A stretch of 64,000 nt of DNA from Paenibacillus sp. GP183 (GTDB lineage: Bacteria > Bacillota > Bacilli > Paenibacillales > NBRC-103111). The stretch's first letter is position 1. Every line of letters starts with the position of its first letter. The stretch spans positions 4,334,001-4,398,000 of the forward strand of contig NZ_FNSW01000001.1 of NCBI RefSeq assembly GCF_900104695.1. The letters run 5' to 3'. Shown here one piece after another: positions 34,439 through 43,896 of this stretch. Below the pieces are notes generated by a model. That model did not search any database, had not been told where the DNA came from, and saw only the letters and a program-made list of their open reading frames with translations. Position numbers and translations under genes: made by a program.

Positions 34439-36544
34439 TTGTCAGGACAACAACATAAGCATATATTCAACATTGAAGGAATGGATTGCAGCTCCTGCGC
34501 CTTAACCATAGAAAATCACATGAAGAATCTCCCATCCGTTAAGAGAGTCAGCGTCAATTTTTCAACAGGAAAAATGAATGTAGATTATGATAATTCTATT
34601 GAAGAGATTATCAGAGAAGTATCCAAATCTGGTTATAAAGCTTCCTTGGTTTCAGACAGAATGCAGCGCATTGAAATAAAAAAAGACCATTCAGGAACCA
34701 ACCTGATGATACTGTCAGGTGCCTTGCTGCTATTTGGTTTTCTTGGTTCCTTTGCAAATGTCTCATCAAGCTTTATTACCTTGCTTTATGCCATTTCCAT
34801 ATTCTTCGGTGGATACAAACCAGCCAAAAGTGCTTTTTATGCAGCTAAAAATCGCTCGCTAGATATGAATGTACTTATGACAGCAGCTGTGATTGGCGCC
34901 GTGGTCATAGGTCAATGGCTCGAAGGGGCAACCGTTGTTTGGCTGTTTGCGCTGGGGAATGTACTGCAGAGACGTTCCATTGAGACAACCCGCAACTCGA
35001 TTCGAAGTCTTATTGACCTAGCGCCTCCTGATGCGTTCGTAAAGAAGGGGCAGGAGCTTGTTAAAAAAGCGGTGGATGAGGTATCGGTTGGAGAAGTTAT
35101 TGTTGTTAAACCAGGTGATAAAATCCCATTAGACGGTGAAGTCATCAGTGGAGAATCCAGCGTAAATCAAGCGCCAATTACAGGAGAATCCATTCCGGTT
35201 GATAAATATGCAGGTGATGCCGTGTATGCCGGAACCATTAATGAGCAAGGTTCCTTGGAAATTAAGGTTACAAAATTAGTGAAAGACACGACTATTTCCC
35301 AAATCATTCACCTTGTCGAAGAAGCTCAGGAACAAAAAGCTCCAACAGAAGCATTTATAGACAGATTCGCCCGCATTTATACGCCAATTGTATTCATACT
35401 GGCACTGGTAGTTATGATCTTTCCTCCTTTAATGGGTTTTGGAACCTGGGGAGCCTGGTTCTATAAAGGATTAGAATTATTAGTGGTAGCATGCCCTTGT
35501 GCGCTGGTTATTTCAACTCCTGTTGCTATAGTTTCTGCAATAGGAAATGCGGCCAAAAACGGGGTTCTTATCAAAGGGGGAGCCTTTTTAGAAATAGCAG
35601 GCGGGATTACTGCGATCGCTTTTGATAAAACAGGTACTTTAACCGAAGGAAAGCCAAAAGTTGTCCAGGTTGTTCAATCGCACTCCAATGAAGCAGAATT
35701 GTTGTCTATAGCCCGAACGTTAGAAGAATACTCAACACACCCGATTGCAAAAGCAGTTGCAGGATATGCCAATGAAAAAAATGTATCTGCAAGGCAAGGC
35801 GAGAAGTTCAGAAGCATTGTCGGTAAGGGTGTTGGAGCGATTATTGGCGGTACCGAATATTTTGCTGGAAATCTTAAGTTGTTTCGAGAACTAAACACGG
35901 AGCTAGATGAATGGGAAACACCTATCGCTTCGTTGCAAAAGGATGGAAATACCATTGTCATTGTGGGGACGAAAGAAAAAGTAATCGGTGTTATTGCCGT
36001 TGCAGATGCTATTCGTGGTACCTCAGTAAAAGCTCTTAAAGGTCTAAGAGCTGCTGGGGTCCACCACATCGTGCTGCTTACGGGTGACAATGAAGGAACA
36101 GCCCAAAAAGCTGCTTATCTAACTGGGGTGAACCGATATTTTGCGGAGCTTTTGCCTGAAGATAAAGTGAAAGCCATCAAACAACTGCAAGGAGAGGGCA
36201 ATCTTGTAGCTATGGTCGGTGATGGGATTAACGATGCTCCCGCTCTTGCTGCGGCCGATCTAGGTATTGCAATGGGTGGGGCTGGAACCGATATGGCGAT
36301 GGAAACTGCAGACATTGTGTTAATGGCTGACAACCTGGAACAACTGCCACATTCGGTAAAATTAAGCCGACAAGCGATGCAAATCATAAAGCAAAACATT
36401 TGGTTTTCGTTAATCGTTAAGTTTGCAGCTTTAATTTTGATTTTTCCCGGATTGCTTACTCTACCGATTGCTATCTTTAGCGACACGGGAGCAGCCTTGA
36501 TTGTCATTTTAAACAGTATGAGATTGTTGAAAGTTAAGGATTAA
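34439..36544 (+). CDS. cadA: P1B-type ATPase, cadmium/zinc/lead exporter
   Basis: A 701-residue heavy-metal pump. Residues 1-70 form one heavy-metal-associated domain with GMDCSSC. The membrane metal site is CPCALVIS, the phosphorylation site is AFDKTGTLTEGKP, the HP locus is TLEEYSTHPIAKAV, and the hinge is MVGDGINDAPALAAAD. The CPC motif with an HMBD and an adjacent CmtR-like sensor favours Cd/Zn/Pb over copper. The start is TTG at 34439, 7 bases from GGAGGG. The end meets a convergent gene 8 bases away. Confidence 0.93.
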   Translation: MSGQQHKHIFNIEGMDCSSCALTIENHMKNLPSVKRVSVNFSTGKMNVDYDNSIEEIIREVSKSGYKASLVSDRMQRIEIKKDHSGTNLMILSGALLLFGFLGSFANVSSSFITLLYAISIFFGGYKPAKSAFYAAKNRSLDMNVLMTAAVIGAVVIGQWLEGATVVWLFALGNVLQRRSIETTRNSIRSLIDLAPPDAFVKKGQELVKKAVDEVSVGEVIVVKPGDKIPLDGEVISGESSVNQAPITGESIPVDKYAGDAVYAGTINEQGSLEIKVTKLVKDTTISQIIHLVEEAQEQKAPTEAFIDRFARIYTPIVFILALVVMIFPPLMGFGTWGAWFYKGLELLVVACPCALVISTPVAIVSAIGNAAKNGVLIKGGAFLEIAGGITAIAFDKTGTLTEGKPKVVQVVQSHSNEAELLSIARTLEEYSTHPIAKAVAGYANEKNVSARQGEKFRSIVGKGVGAIIGGTEYFAGNLKLFRELNTELDEWETPIASLQKDGNTIVIVGTKEKVIGVIAVADAIRGTSVKALKGLRAAGVHHIVLLTGDNEGTAQKAAYLTGVNRYFAELLPEDKVKAIKQLQGEGNLVAMVGDGINDAPALAAADLGIAMGGAGTDMAMETADIVLMADNLEQLPHSVKLSRQAMQIIKQNIWFSLIVKFAALILIFPGLLTLPIAIFSDTGAALIVILNSMRLLKVKD

Positions 36545-36551
36545 GACGAGC

Positions 36552-36935
36552 TTAGAAAAACTTGATATATAAATATCTGCTCACCAAAATAGAAAGAACA
36601 ATCCAAATCAAAATGAATATTGTTCCAGTAACCCAGTTTTTTGGCTTCGGTTCACTCATTCTTTCCTGTGCTTTAAATCTGCTCTCATCAAGAATGGATT
36701 CAGGAATCAATTTAAGTGCGATTGTAATACCTAACGGTACAATAATTAAGTCGTCCAGATAGCCCAAAACAGGAATAAAGTCGGGGATCAAATCAATTGG
36801 GCTGAAGGCATAAGCAACAACACAACCGGTAAATATTTTAGCTAACAACGGTGATTGTGGATGCTTGTAAGCAAAATAAAGAGTATAGAGCTGCGATTTT
36901 AATTTTTTTGCCAATGATTTCAATCGTAAAAGCAC
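36552..36935 (-). CDS. DUF1232 membrane protein
   Basis: A 127-residue protein. The DUF1232 core is FSPIDLIPDFIPVLGYLDDL, in a hydrophobic hairpin, and a last transmembrane helix lies at the C-terminus. The start is GTG, with GAGGTGAAA overlapping the end of the CDF gene 4 bases away, so it is translated as the last gene of the czrA-CDF operon. The role of the family is unknown; the position hints at a link with metal export. Confidence 0.85.
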   Translation of the reverse strand: MLLRLKSLAKKLKSQLYTLYFAYKHPQSPLLAKIFTGCVVAYAFSPIDLIPDFIPVLGYLDDLIIVPLGITIALKLIPESILDESRFKAQERMSEPKPKNWVTGTIFILIWIVLSILVSRYLYIKFF

Positions 36936-36939
36936 GTTT

Positions 36940-37911
36940 TCACCTCACGATCCTTTTCCGCAAACTCCCTAAACTATACCCGCAATCCTTATGGTAAATG
37001 GTTGAATTTTCAATTTGAATGGTTGGATGGTGAATTTCATAGTGGTGTTCAACCATATGGATGGCTTCTTGCAAGATTTTAAAGCAATCCTTGGAATCGT
37101 TGATCAGCAAATGGCAGCTTAACGAATCCAATCCAGATGTAATCGTCCAAATATGAAGGTCGTGAACTTCGATAACACCATCAATCTTTTCCAAAGCCTC
37201 TTTAATTTCTTTATGATTCACGGAGGAAGGTGTGCCTTCCATCAGAATATGAACCGTGCTCGCTATAATACCCCAAGCACTTTTTAAAATAAGGACTGAT
37301 ACGAAAACGGATATGATGGGATCAGCCATATACCACTTGAAAATAAACATGAACAAACCGGCGATAATCGCTCCGAGTGAACCCAGTACGTCTCCAATGA
37401 TGTGAGTGTACGCACTCTTTAAATTGACGTTCTTATTCACATCACCTTTTCGCATTAAGGACCAGGCACTGGCCAGGTTTGCTGCAAGACCAATTACAGC
37501 GATCAGCATCATGATCCCACTTGATACTGCTGGGGGTTCAAAGAAACGAAGATACGCCTCCCAAATAATAGTTCCGGCAATCAGGAACAAAGCAATACCG
37601 TTAAATAAAGCTGCTAGAATTTCAAAGCGGTGAAACCCATATGTCCGTTTGGCAGAAGCGGGTTTCGATGCAAACCAAAAAGCGAGTAAACTCAGAGCAA
37701 GAGCGGCTGTGTCACTTAACATATGGCCACTATCGGACAGCAGGGCAAGACTGTTAGTGAAAAGACCTCCCGCAAACTCTACTACCATAATGCCTAATGT
37801 AATGAATAGGGCGATAGTTAGTCCCTTTTTATTTCCTTCCGTAACTTCGTTATGGTGGGAATGCCCGTGGTCGTGTAAATGTCCGTTGGAATGATGATGG
37901 CTATCTTTCAT
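36940..37911 (-). CDS. Cation diffusion facilitator, CzcD/ZitB-like zinc exporter
   Basis: A 323-residue six-helix transporter exchanging cytoplasmic Zn(II), Co(II) or Cd(II) for protons. The N-terminus is His-rich, the first metal site is LLSDSGHMLSDTAAL, and the second half-site HIIGDVLGS supplies the other ligands. A cytoplasmic C-terminal domain follows (EVHDLHIWTITSGLDSLSCH). ATG follows GGAGGG. It is 11 bases downstream of a CzrA-like repressor gene. Confidence 0.92.
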   Translation of the reverse strand: MKDSHHHSNGHLHDHGHSHHNEVTEGNKKGLTIALFITLGIMVVEFAGGLFTNSLALLSDSGHMLSDTAALALSLLAFWFASKPASAKRTYGFHRFEILAALFNGIALFLIAGTIIWEAYLRFFEPPAVSSGIMMLIAVIGLAANLASAWSLMRKGDVNKNVNLKSAYTHIIGDVLGSLGAIIAGLFMFIFKWYMADPIISVFVSVLILKSAWGIIASTVHILMEGTPSSVNHKEIKEALEKIDGVIEVHDLHIWTITSGLDSLSCHLLINDSKDCFKILQEAIHMVEHHYEIHHPTIQIENSTIYHKDCGYSLGSLRKRIVR

Positions 37912-37922
37912 ATGAATCCCTC

Positions 37923-38234
37923 CTAATTGTGTTGGGAGTGGCTTACAGCTTGCTTTAATAATGAAATAACGTGTTGATCATCGCAGGAGTAAATAAAAGA
38001 ATTTCCTTCACGCCTATTTTTCACGAGTCTCAAATTTCGCAAAAAGCCTAATTGATGCGATACTGCGGATTGAGATAAATTGAGCACTTCCGCGATGTGC
38101 CCAACCGCACATTCTTCCTCTGCAAGCAGATAAAGAATTCTGATTCGAGTAGGATCAGCTAATGTTTTAAAGATTTGGGATACATTTTCAACGATGTCCT
38201 CTGACAAATAGGAATGGTTGCAATCGTTCATCAT
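37923..38234 (-). CDS. czrA: CzrA-like Zn/Co-responsive ArsR repressor
   Basis: A 103-residue winged-helix repressor. The alpha-5 metal site is clear, DDQHVISLLKQAVSHSQH, supplying the Asp-x-His and His-x2-His ligands known for Staphylococcus CzrA. The recognition helix is SQSAVSHQLGFLRNL. Two ATGs at 38234 and 38231 both fit GAGGAG; the first is given. A near-perfect palindrome lies 28 bases upstream. It should repress its own operon with the CDF exporter and release on zinc. Confidence 0.88.
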   Translation of the reverse strand: MMNDCNHSYLSEDIVENVSQIFKTLADPTRIRILYLLAEEECAVGHIAEVLNLSQSAVSHQLGFLRNLRLVKNRREGNSFIYSCDDQHVISLLKQAVSHSQHN

Positions 38235-38261
38235 TGATCTCCTCGTTTCTATATTATTCAC

Positions 38262-38283
38262 TATATGAACATATGCTCATATA
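38262..38283 (-). promoter_or_regulatory. Candidate CzrA operator
   Basis: TATATGAACATATGCTCATATA is a 22-base palindrome with two mismatched pairs, matching the TGAA-N6-TTCA-like sites of ArsR/CzrA proteins in form. It lies directly ahead of czrA. Confidence 0.65.
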
Positions 38284-38310
38284 TATTATTATAAAGAATT
38301 GCAAAACAAA

Positions 38311-38331
38311 AAGACAGCTGTTTCGCTGTCT
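38311..38331. repeat. Left copy of the 21-bp target duplication, itself a hairpin
   Basis: The 21 bases are identical to 39914-39934 on the other side of the IS. Within them AGACAGC and GCTGTCT form a stem with a six-base loop. On the minus strand this copy is followed by TTTTTGTTTT, so it is the part that still looks like a complete terminator, originally of the ger operon. Confidence 0.88.
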
Positions 38332-39913
38332 CAGACTGTTGAGAAAAGCGGTTATTTTGCTTTTCGATACAAAAGATACGTGGCGAGTGTCCCTTTCTGA
38401 GTACGACTCACCTACTCGAACAACAATCGCCCTCTACTTTGCCTTCTTGGCAAGGTGGAGGGCGATCTTTTTTATGTTCTGTACGGTTGCGGTCATCAGC
38501 GCTTGTTCCTGGACGTTATCCCTGCCACGCAAACGGCAATAGCGAAGTCCGTGGAGCTCTTTTGCATCCGCGAAACTTCGCTCAATGGTTTGGTATCGCA
38601 GGCGATACAGGTATTTGCCGGACTTTGCTTAGCCGATTTAGCCGCACCCATTCCTTGCTGTCTTCCCATACGTGCCGGGTGATCACTTTCTGCTTGTTCT
38701 TGGCTCGCGTGCACGCCTCCAGCAACGGGCAATCCTTGCAATGTTTCGGGTTCGATTTGTATTCCCGATAGCCTTCGCGGTTCGTTGTAGAATACTTTAG
38801 TTCATGTTTGGCCGGACAAACATACACGTTTTTCTCAGCGTCGAACTTAAACTGCCATTTCTTCATAAGTCCTTTGACCGGTGTAAATGAACGTCCTCCG
38901 ATGACGGCGAACACTTTCATCTGCTGCAGTTCTTTGCAAATGTGAGGAGTTAGGTAACCGGAGTCGACAGCCACTGCTTCAAGGGATTCGGTAAAACCAA
39001 ATTTTTCGATCTGATACTTGAGCCGCTCGACATAGGGAACCGAGTCGTGTACATTTCCGGGCGTAACGTGAACGTCGGTGATGATGTTGAATTTGTGGTC
39101 GACGGTACGGTGATCCAGATAGAAGAAACCTTTCGGCTTGCCGTCACGGACCATATACCCGCTCTCAGGATCTGTGGTGCTAACCTTGATTTCCTTGGTC
39201 TCGACCACCTCCTCCCGGACTTTCAGCGACTTTTTTCCGAGGGTCCGCCGATCTTCTTCAATTGCTTTCTCCAGTTCTTCTATGTATTCCTGTGGCGAGC
39301 GCTCTACTACTTGAACGTTGTGTTTCCGTTTATTCGCGTTCGCTTTCAGGTGAGTAGAATCGGTGACGAGCACGCGGCCGGCCACCATCCGATTTTCGAT
39401 TGCCAGGCGGACGACCTCGTCGAAGATGTCTTGGAATACCGTCGTATCTTTGAAGCGCTTCTTCCGGTTCCAACTGATGGTGGAATGGTCCGGCGCCTTC
39501 TTGGACAGGCCAATGCCCAGAAACCAACGGTAGCCGACATTCAGGTTGATCTCCTGTTCGAGCTGACGCTCTGACCGGATTCCGTACAAGTAACCGATAA
39601 ACAGCATTTTGAAGAGCATAACTGGATCGATGGACGTCCGTCCGTGTGTTTCGCTGTAGTAAGGACGTACTTTTTCCGTGATAAATGAGAAGTCCATGTA
39701 TTTAGAAATATGACGTAGGAGATGATCGTCCGGAACCAAATGCTCAATGCAAACCAGTTCGAAGTCCAATTGAGGGTCGGGCTGATGAGAATACAACATG
39801 AATAACACCGCACTTTCTGGTAAATGAGTTACCTATATTATACCATATTAACGCGGTGCTGTGTTAAATTAATTGATTAAAAGAAAGACTGTCGAGACTT
39901 TCTCGACAGTCTG
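38332..39913 (-). mobile_element. IS1182-family insertion sequence, copy 1 (structurally complete)
   Basis: A 1582-bp element. The ends are CAGACTGTTGAGAAA (38332-38346) and TTTCTCGACAGTCTG (39899-39913), a 15-bp inverted repeat with one mismatch. It is flanked by a 21-bp direct repeat that is a whole terminator hairpin. The transposase reads on the minus strand and is frameshifted. The shared part is almost identical to the copy at 58492; I noted three substitutions and one extra T. Confidence 0.88.
38434..39808 (-). pseudogene. IS1182-family transposase, frameshifted near the C-terminus
   Basis: A DDE transposase of about 458 residues if repaired. The N-terminal region reads LVCIEHLVPDDHLLRHI and SIDPVMLFKMLFIGYLYGI; the catalytic core includes VTDSTHLKANANKRKH and AVAVDSGYLTPHICKEL; a cysteine-rich part follows. 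Compared with the copy at 58594 there is one extra T near 38625 (GACTTTGC versus GACTTGC), which shifts the frame after Leu-Ser-Lys and removes the last 60 or so residues, including the conserved [20 protein letters not shown]. It is therefore probably inactive, though the other copy could act in trans. The start is GTG at 39808 or ATG at 39799. Confidence 0.88.
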
Positions 39914-39934
39914 AAGACAGCTGTTTCGCTGTCT
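39914..39934. repeat. Right copy of the 21-bp target duplication
   Basis: Identical to 38311-38331. This copy lies between the ger operon's last gene and the IS and has lost the T run, which stayed with the other copy. Confidence 0.88.
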
Positions 39935-39958
39935 ATTTACTGTTTATGAAGAGTGTAT

Positions 39959-41044
39959 TTATAGCTTTACAGATTTCTTTTTGACCATCGAAATGATCAA
40001 TAATAAAAGGGGTAGCACGATACCACAAACTGGAATTATTCCAAATTCCCAAAACTTGGGGTATATACTAAGAAACGTCTCATTCGGAACCAAGATAGCC
40101 ATAATAAAAATCGCCGGTGCGCCGAACCAAATGATTCTTCGCCAATCCTTCACATTGAGCCAATTAGCCGCTTCATAGCTTGTAATAAACAAATATAAGG
40201 ATAATTTAGCAAACATTCCATAAATCCAAACGAAAATGACGAATAAATCGACGTTTTGGATGAAATTTAAAATATCAATGGATCTTATCAGCATAAAATA
40301 AGGAAACCTTAGATTGACTGAGAAATTCGGTCCAAAAACCAATATCACCATGATCGTGGTTATAAGAATTATAAAAGCGGTAAGTCCTACGCCTATCATG
40401 GATCTCAAAGGCGCTTTTTGAGGGTTATGCATAAATGAGACAATAGCTAATAAAAAGAATGATTCTCCGAGATAAGAAGCAGCGGGAATTGATCCTTTTA
40501 AAATATTCAACCATCCGGAATCGGCATAGACTGGCAGTAGATGATGCCATCTCACGTTGCCTATGCTTAAAATAAAACTGACAAATAAAGTTAAAAAAAG
40601 AATAGGTCCCACTATTTGACTAAACCGGCCGATTCCCGTTATACCACCGGAATAGGTCAAATAAATCATTAAACCTACGATGAGTATCATAATTATCCAC
40701 ACAGGTGTTCTGTCAAGGGCAACAAGATGGATAAAGTCTCCAAATGAACGCAGCACAACAGCAGATAGTGTATACCAGGCAATGAAATAGGGAAGGACAA
40801 TCATTCTCCCAAACCATTTGCCCAGCAGAGCTTGGCTAAATTCGACCAATGTTTGATTGGGGTGGATAACGCTCAGATGAACAACAAGATAGGTTATGGC
40901 TAGTCCTATGACGCTCCCAATCAGTACCGAAAGCCATGCATCCTGTTTCGATATTTCGATCACTGGCATAATGCATAACCAGATTGACATAACGACTTCA
41001 ACCGTTGCAACTATCCAAAAAATTTGCGATCCTGATATTTTCAA
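39959..41044 (-). CDS. Spore germination permease, GerB type
   Basis: A 361-residue membrane protein of the amino acid permease fold (GRBP/endospore germination permease), with about ten helices; typical stretches are ISGSQIFWIVATVEV, LPYFIAWYTLSAVVLRSFGDF and FIQNVDLFVIFVWIYGMFAK. It is the B subunit of a nutrient germinant receptor in the inner spore membrane. The start is 2 bases after the gerC-type gene ends. The gene order here is A-C-B, one of the two common orders. Which nutrient it senses is unknown. Confidence 0.92.
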   Translation of the reverse strand: MKISGSQIFWIVATVEVVMSIWLCIMPVIEISKQDAWLSVLIGSVIGLAITYLVVHLSVIHPNQTLVEFSQALLGKWFGRMIVLPYFIAWYTLSAVVLRSFGDFIHLVALDRTPVWIIMILIVGLMIYLTYSGGITGIGRFSQIVGPILFLTLFVSFILSIGNVRWHHLLPVYADSGWLNILKGSIPAASYLGESFFLLAIVSFMHNPQKAPLRSMIGVGLTAFIILITTIMVILVFGPNFSVNLRFPYFMLIRSIDILNFIQNVDLFVIFVWIYGMFAKLSLYLFITSYEAANWLNVKDWRRIIWFGAPAIFIMAILVPNETFLSIYPKFWEFGIIPVCGIVLPLLLLIISMVKKKSVKL

Positions 41045-41045
41045 T

Positions 41046-42206
41046 TTAAGGCATTCTCCTTGTAGACGAATTGGTTTGGCCCATATCCTTGCATTGAAGT
41101 TCTACTTTGATCGAAATAGGAACCTGAGGAAAGGTTTCGTTCCACTTTTGATTCAAGGTGGTTTTCCATTGACGAGGGTATTGCTCGTGCACTCTTTCAC
41201 CAAACCCGAAGAAGTCTAACTTGTACTGATTTTGCGCTTTTTTGATCAGCTGTTGTATCGATTTCTGAGCCGTTTGACTGAGTTCATCTTGTATAATCTG
41301 CAGATCTTTTGGTTTGGATGGATCCAAGCTTGCATTATTTTCGATAATGAATCCTTGTCCAGTGAGACGTACGTCAATCTGTGGTTGGTTATCAACCATT
41401 TTCACACGGATACGTTTACCTAATGATTGCAGATTTAAGCTAACGTATCCATTCCCTTGGGTAACGAAAGAATGTACGGCAAATCCGGTTTGTCTACCCG
41501 TAATCCAATTGGCATAAGCTGTTTCTTCAACATTCAGGAATCCCACCAGCTTCAAGCCGTTGTCTTTATTAAAAATGCCCGTTCCGGCATAAACATATTT
41601 CTTTGAGGCATTTAAGCGAACCGCCGGCATTAAAGGTTGTGTTCCTTGACTCATAGCATCAGCAAAAAAATCTCGGTGATAATAGTGTTTCAATCCCAGA
41701 GTCGATATTTCACGCACGAGCGCATCAGTTACATAGGGGTCAAAAATCGTGTTTACAGAAAGGACGTCTTTTGCTAAACCGTCTTTCACAACATATTTCC
41801 TTGAGCGCATCTCCGAATCAGGATTACGAACAAATTCGTCGAGCAAATTACCTAATCCATGCTCGGCCATTCGTTGTCCGACAACGATAATCTGGCGATG
41901 CCCAAGAAACAATTTTCGCGATAGGAGTCTCTGTAAGTTTTGATTCGCATCGTAAATGTCCCTTCCAGTAGCTTTTATCACAATGGAGCTTTTTTTCTTA
42001 GGTCCACCGCCGCCGCCATCACTGCTTCCGCCGACACCTGCCGGAATCGCGATTAGTGTACTTAATTCCATCTTTCCGTCTTTGGTTAAATCCATCCCGG
42101 TCCCAAGGTCAAATGCTATATGATCCGGTTCCCTAAGGTTCCAGCAGCCGGTAATGCTGAGTACCATCAGGAGCAATATGAAACAAAGTATGCCTGCTCT
42201 CTTCAT
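41046..42206 (-). CDS. Ger(x)C family spore germination lipoprotein
   Basis: A 386-residue lipoprotein. The signal peptide ends in the lipobox ITGC, with the lipidated cysteine at about residue 21, followed by WNLREPDHIAF, typical of the family. The rest forms the three-domain GerC fold and ends near LQCKDMGQTN. Its start overlaps the GerA-type stop by 4 bases (ATGA), so translation is coupled. It is the C subunit of the germinant receptor. Confidence 0.93.
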   Translation of the reverse strand: MKRAGILCFILLLMVLSITGCWNLREPDHIAFDLGTGMDLTKDGKMELSTLIAIPAGVGGSSDGGGGGPKKKSSIVIKATGRDIYDANQNLQRLLSRKLFLGHRQIIVVGQRMAEHGLGNLLDEFVRNPDSEMRSRKYVVKDGLAKDVLSVNTIFDPYVTDALVREISTLGLKHYYHRDFFADAMSQGTQPLMPAVRLNASKKYVYAGTGIFNKDNGLKLVGFLNVEETAYANWITGRQTGFAVHSFVTQGNGYVSLNLQSLGKRIRVKMVDNQPQIDVRLTGQGFIIENNASLDPSKPKDLQIIQDELSQTAQKSIQQLIKKAQNQYKLDFFGFGERVHEQYPRQWKTTLNQKWNETFPQVPISIKVELQCKDMGQTNSSTRRMP

Positions 42207-43732
42207 GGATGATCCGCCTCATTTGCAGGTTCAGTATATTTCGTCTGCCTTCGAGGCCAGCGAAGCAGCAAGTCCATAAGGCTGCGAGTGTTCAGCGGAG
42301 CTAACGGGGTGAGATAAGGGACTCCAAATGGACTTAGGTGAATCAGATGAATGATAATCGCAATCATCCCGATGGCAACACCAAATAAGCCCAATACCCC
42401 GGAAAGGATCAACAAAGGGAATCTTATCATCCGCAAGGGGAATCCGAATCTATACCTCGGAATGACAAATGATGAGATTCCTGCTGCCGATACGACAATG
42501 ACAATTGGCGCGGAGATGATCCCGGCGCGGACAGCCGCCTCCCCAATAACCAAGGCCCCGACAATGCTTACGAGTGGACCTATTTGTTTGGGCAAGCGAA
42601 TTCCCGCTTCCCGTAAACCTTCAAACATGAACTCCATTATAAAGACTTCAATCACTGTCGGAAAGGGTGCCTTCTCTCGCAGCGAGGCAATACTCATCAT
42701 CAGCTTTGGAGGAACCATCTCCGGATGAAAATTGGTTAACGCAATAAAAACAGAAGGAAAAGTAACGGAAAAGACGGCAAATACATAGCGTATCCACCGA
42801 TTCAGGGAAACAAACATAAATCGTTCATAATAATCGTCGGGCGCCTGTAATCCATCCCAGAATGTCATTGGAACTATAAGAGCAAATGGAGTTCCGTTGG
42901 TTAATATGGCCACTTTTCCCTCAAGCAATCCGGCGGCAACAACATCAGGGCGCTCACTGGTCAGCATTTGCGGAAAAGGAGAAAAATGAGTATCTTCAAT
43001 GGCTTCTTCAATATAGCCCGATTCAAGAATTCCATCGATTTGGATTCGATCTATTCTTTTACGAACTTCTTTCAGAACGGACATCGAAACTATTCCTTCA
43101 ATATAAGTAACGACTACATCTGTCTTCGTCAGTTTTCCGACTTTAAAAGTTTCCATCTTCAGCTTCGGTGTTGCAATTATCCTGCGCAGCAGCGTAGTAT
43201 TCGTCCGCAGGTGCTCCGTAAAACTTTCTCTGGATCCCCGAAGTACCGCCTCATTGGTAGGCTCATCAATGGCTCGGGTCTCAAACTTGGAGACATCGGC
43301 AAGCAGGGCTGTATTTTCCCCATCGATCAATACGGCCACACTTCCCTTTAAAATGTGTTCAGATATATCTCCAAAGCTGGAAAGCTTCTTGGTTTGTAAA
43401 ACGGATAAGAGCTCTTGCTCGAACATTTGGGTGACACTGTCGATTGTCCCAAGTCCTTGAGGCAGCCCATCGTACAATAATGGTTTTAGAACGTTTGTGG
43501 TAATGATATTTGTATCGATCATATCTTCAGCGTAGATCAATAACAGCTTGGTTTGGCCGTGAATCGTAACTTCACGAAATATAATGTCCGTACAATTATG
43601 AAACATATTTTTTAGTATTTGTTCATTCTCCATGATGGATTTGCCCATATTTTGACTCGGATTTTCATTGGAAGGGTTGTTATCGGAGGTAAGTTTGTTT
43701 CTCCATACATTTAATTTTCCAAACCAGCCCAT
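42203..43732 (-). CDS. Spore germination protein, GerA type
   Basis: About 509 residues. A large cytoplasmic N-terminal domain (to about 300) precedes four or five transmembrane helices, with PQMLTSERPDVVAAGLLEGK, FHPEMVPPKLMMSIASLREK and EAGIRLPKQIGPLVSIVGAL as family landmarks. It is the A subunit of a germinant receptor. The start at 43732 (MGWFGKLNVW) follows TAGGAG by 7 bases; the frame is open 26 codons further upstream without a ribosome site. First gene of the operon. Confidence 0.93.
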   Translation of the reverse strand: MGWFGKLNVWRNKLTSDNNPSNENPSQNMGKSIMENEQILKNMFHNCTDIIFREVTIHGQTKLLLIYAEDMIDTNIITTNVLKPLLYDGLPQGLGTIDSVTQMFEQELLSVLQTKKLSSFGDISEHILKGSVAVLIDGENTALLADVSKFETRAIDEPTNEAVLRGSRESFTEHLRTNTTLLRRIIATPKLKMETFKVGKLTKTDVVVTYIEGIVSMSVLKEVRKRIDRIQIDGILESGYIEEAIEDTHFSPFPQMLTSERPDVVAAGLLEGKVAILTNGTPFALIVPMTFWDGLQAPDDYYERFMFVSLNRWIRYVFAVFSVTFPSVFIALTNFHPEMVPPKLMMSIASLREKAPFPTVIEVFIMEFMFEGLREAGIRLPKQIGPLVSIVGALVIGEAAVRAGIISAPIVIVVSAAGISSFVIPRYRFGFPLRMIRFPLLILSGVLGLFGVAIGMIAIIIHLIHLSPFGVPYLTPLAPLNTRSLMDLLLRWPRRQTKYTEPANEADHP

Positions 43733-43896
43733 GATGGTACTCCTACTTTCGTGCTGAAGATTTGTAGGTAATATACCCAAAATTATGAAAATAATACTTT
43801 TTGTTTGCACTTCAACTTCTTAGTGACACGCCCAAAAATTCATATTAAAATGAAAATAACGAACTTATGTTCTAATTTTTACTAAGGAGTGATAGA

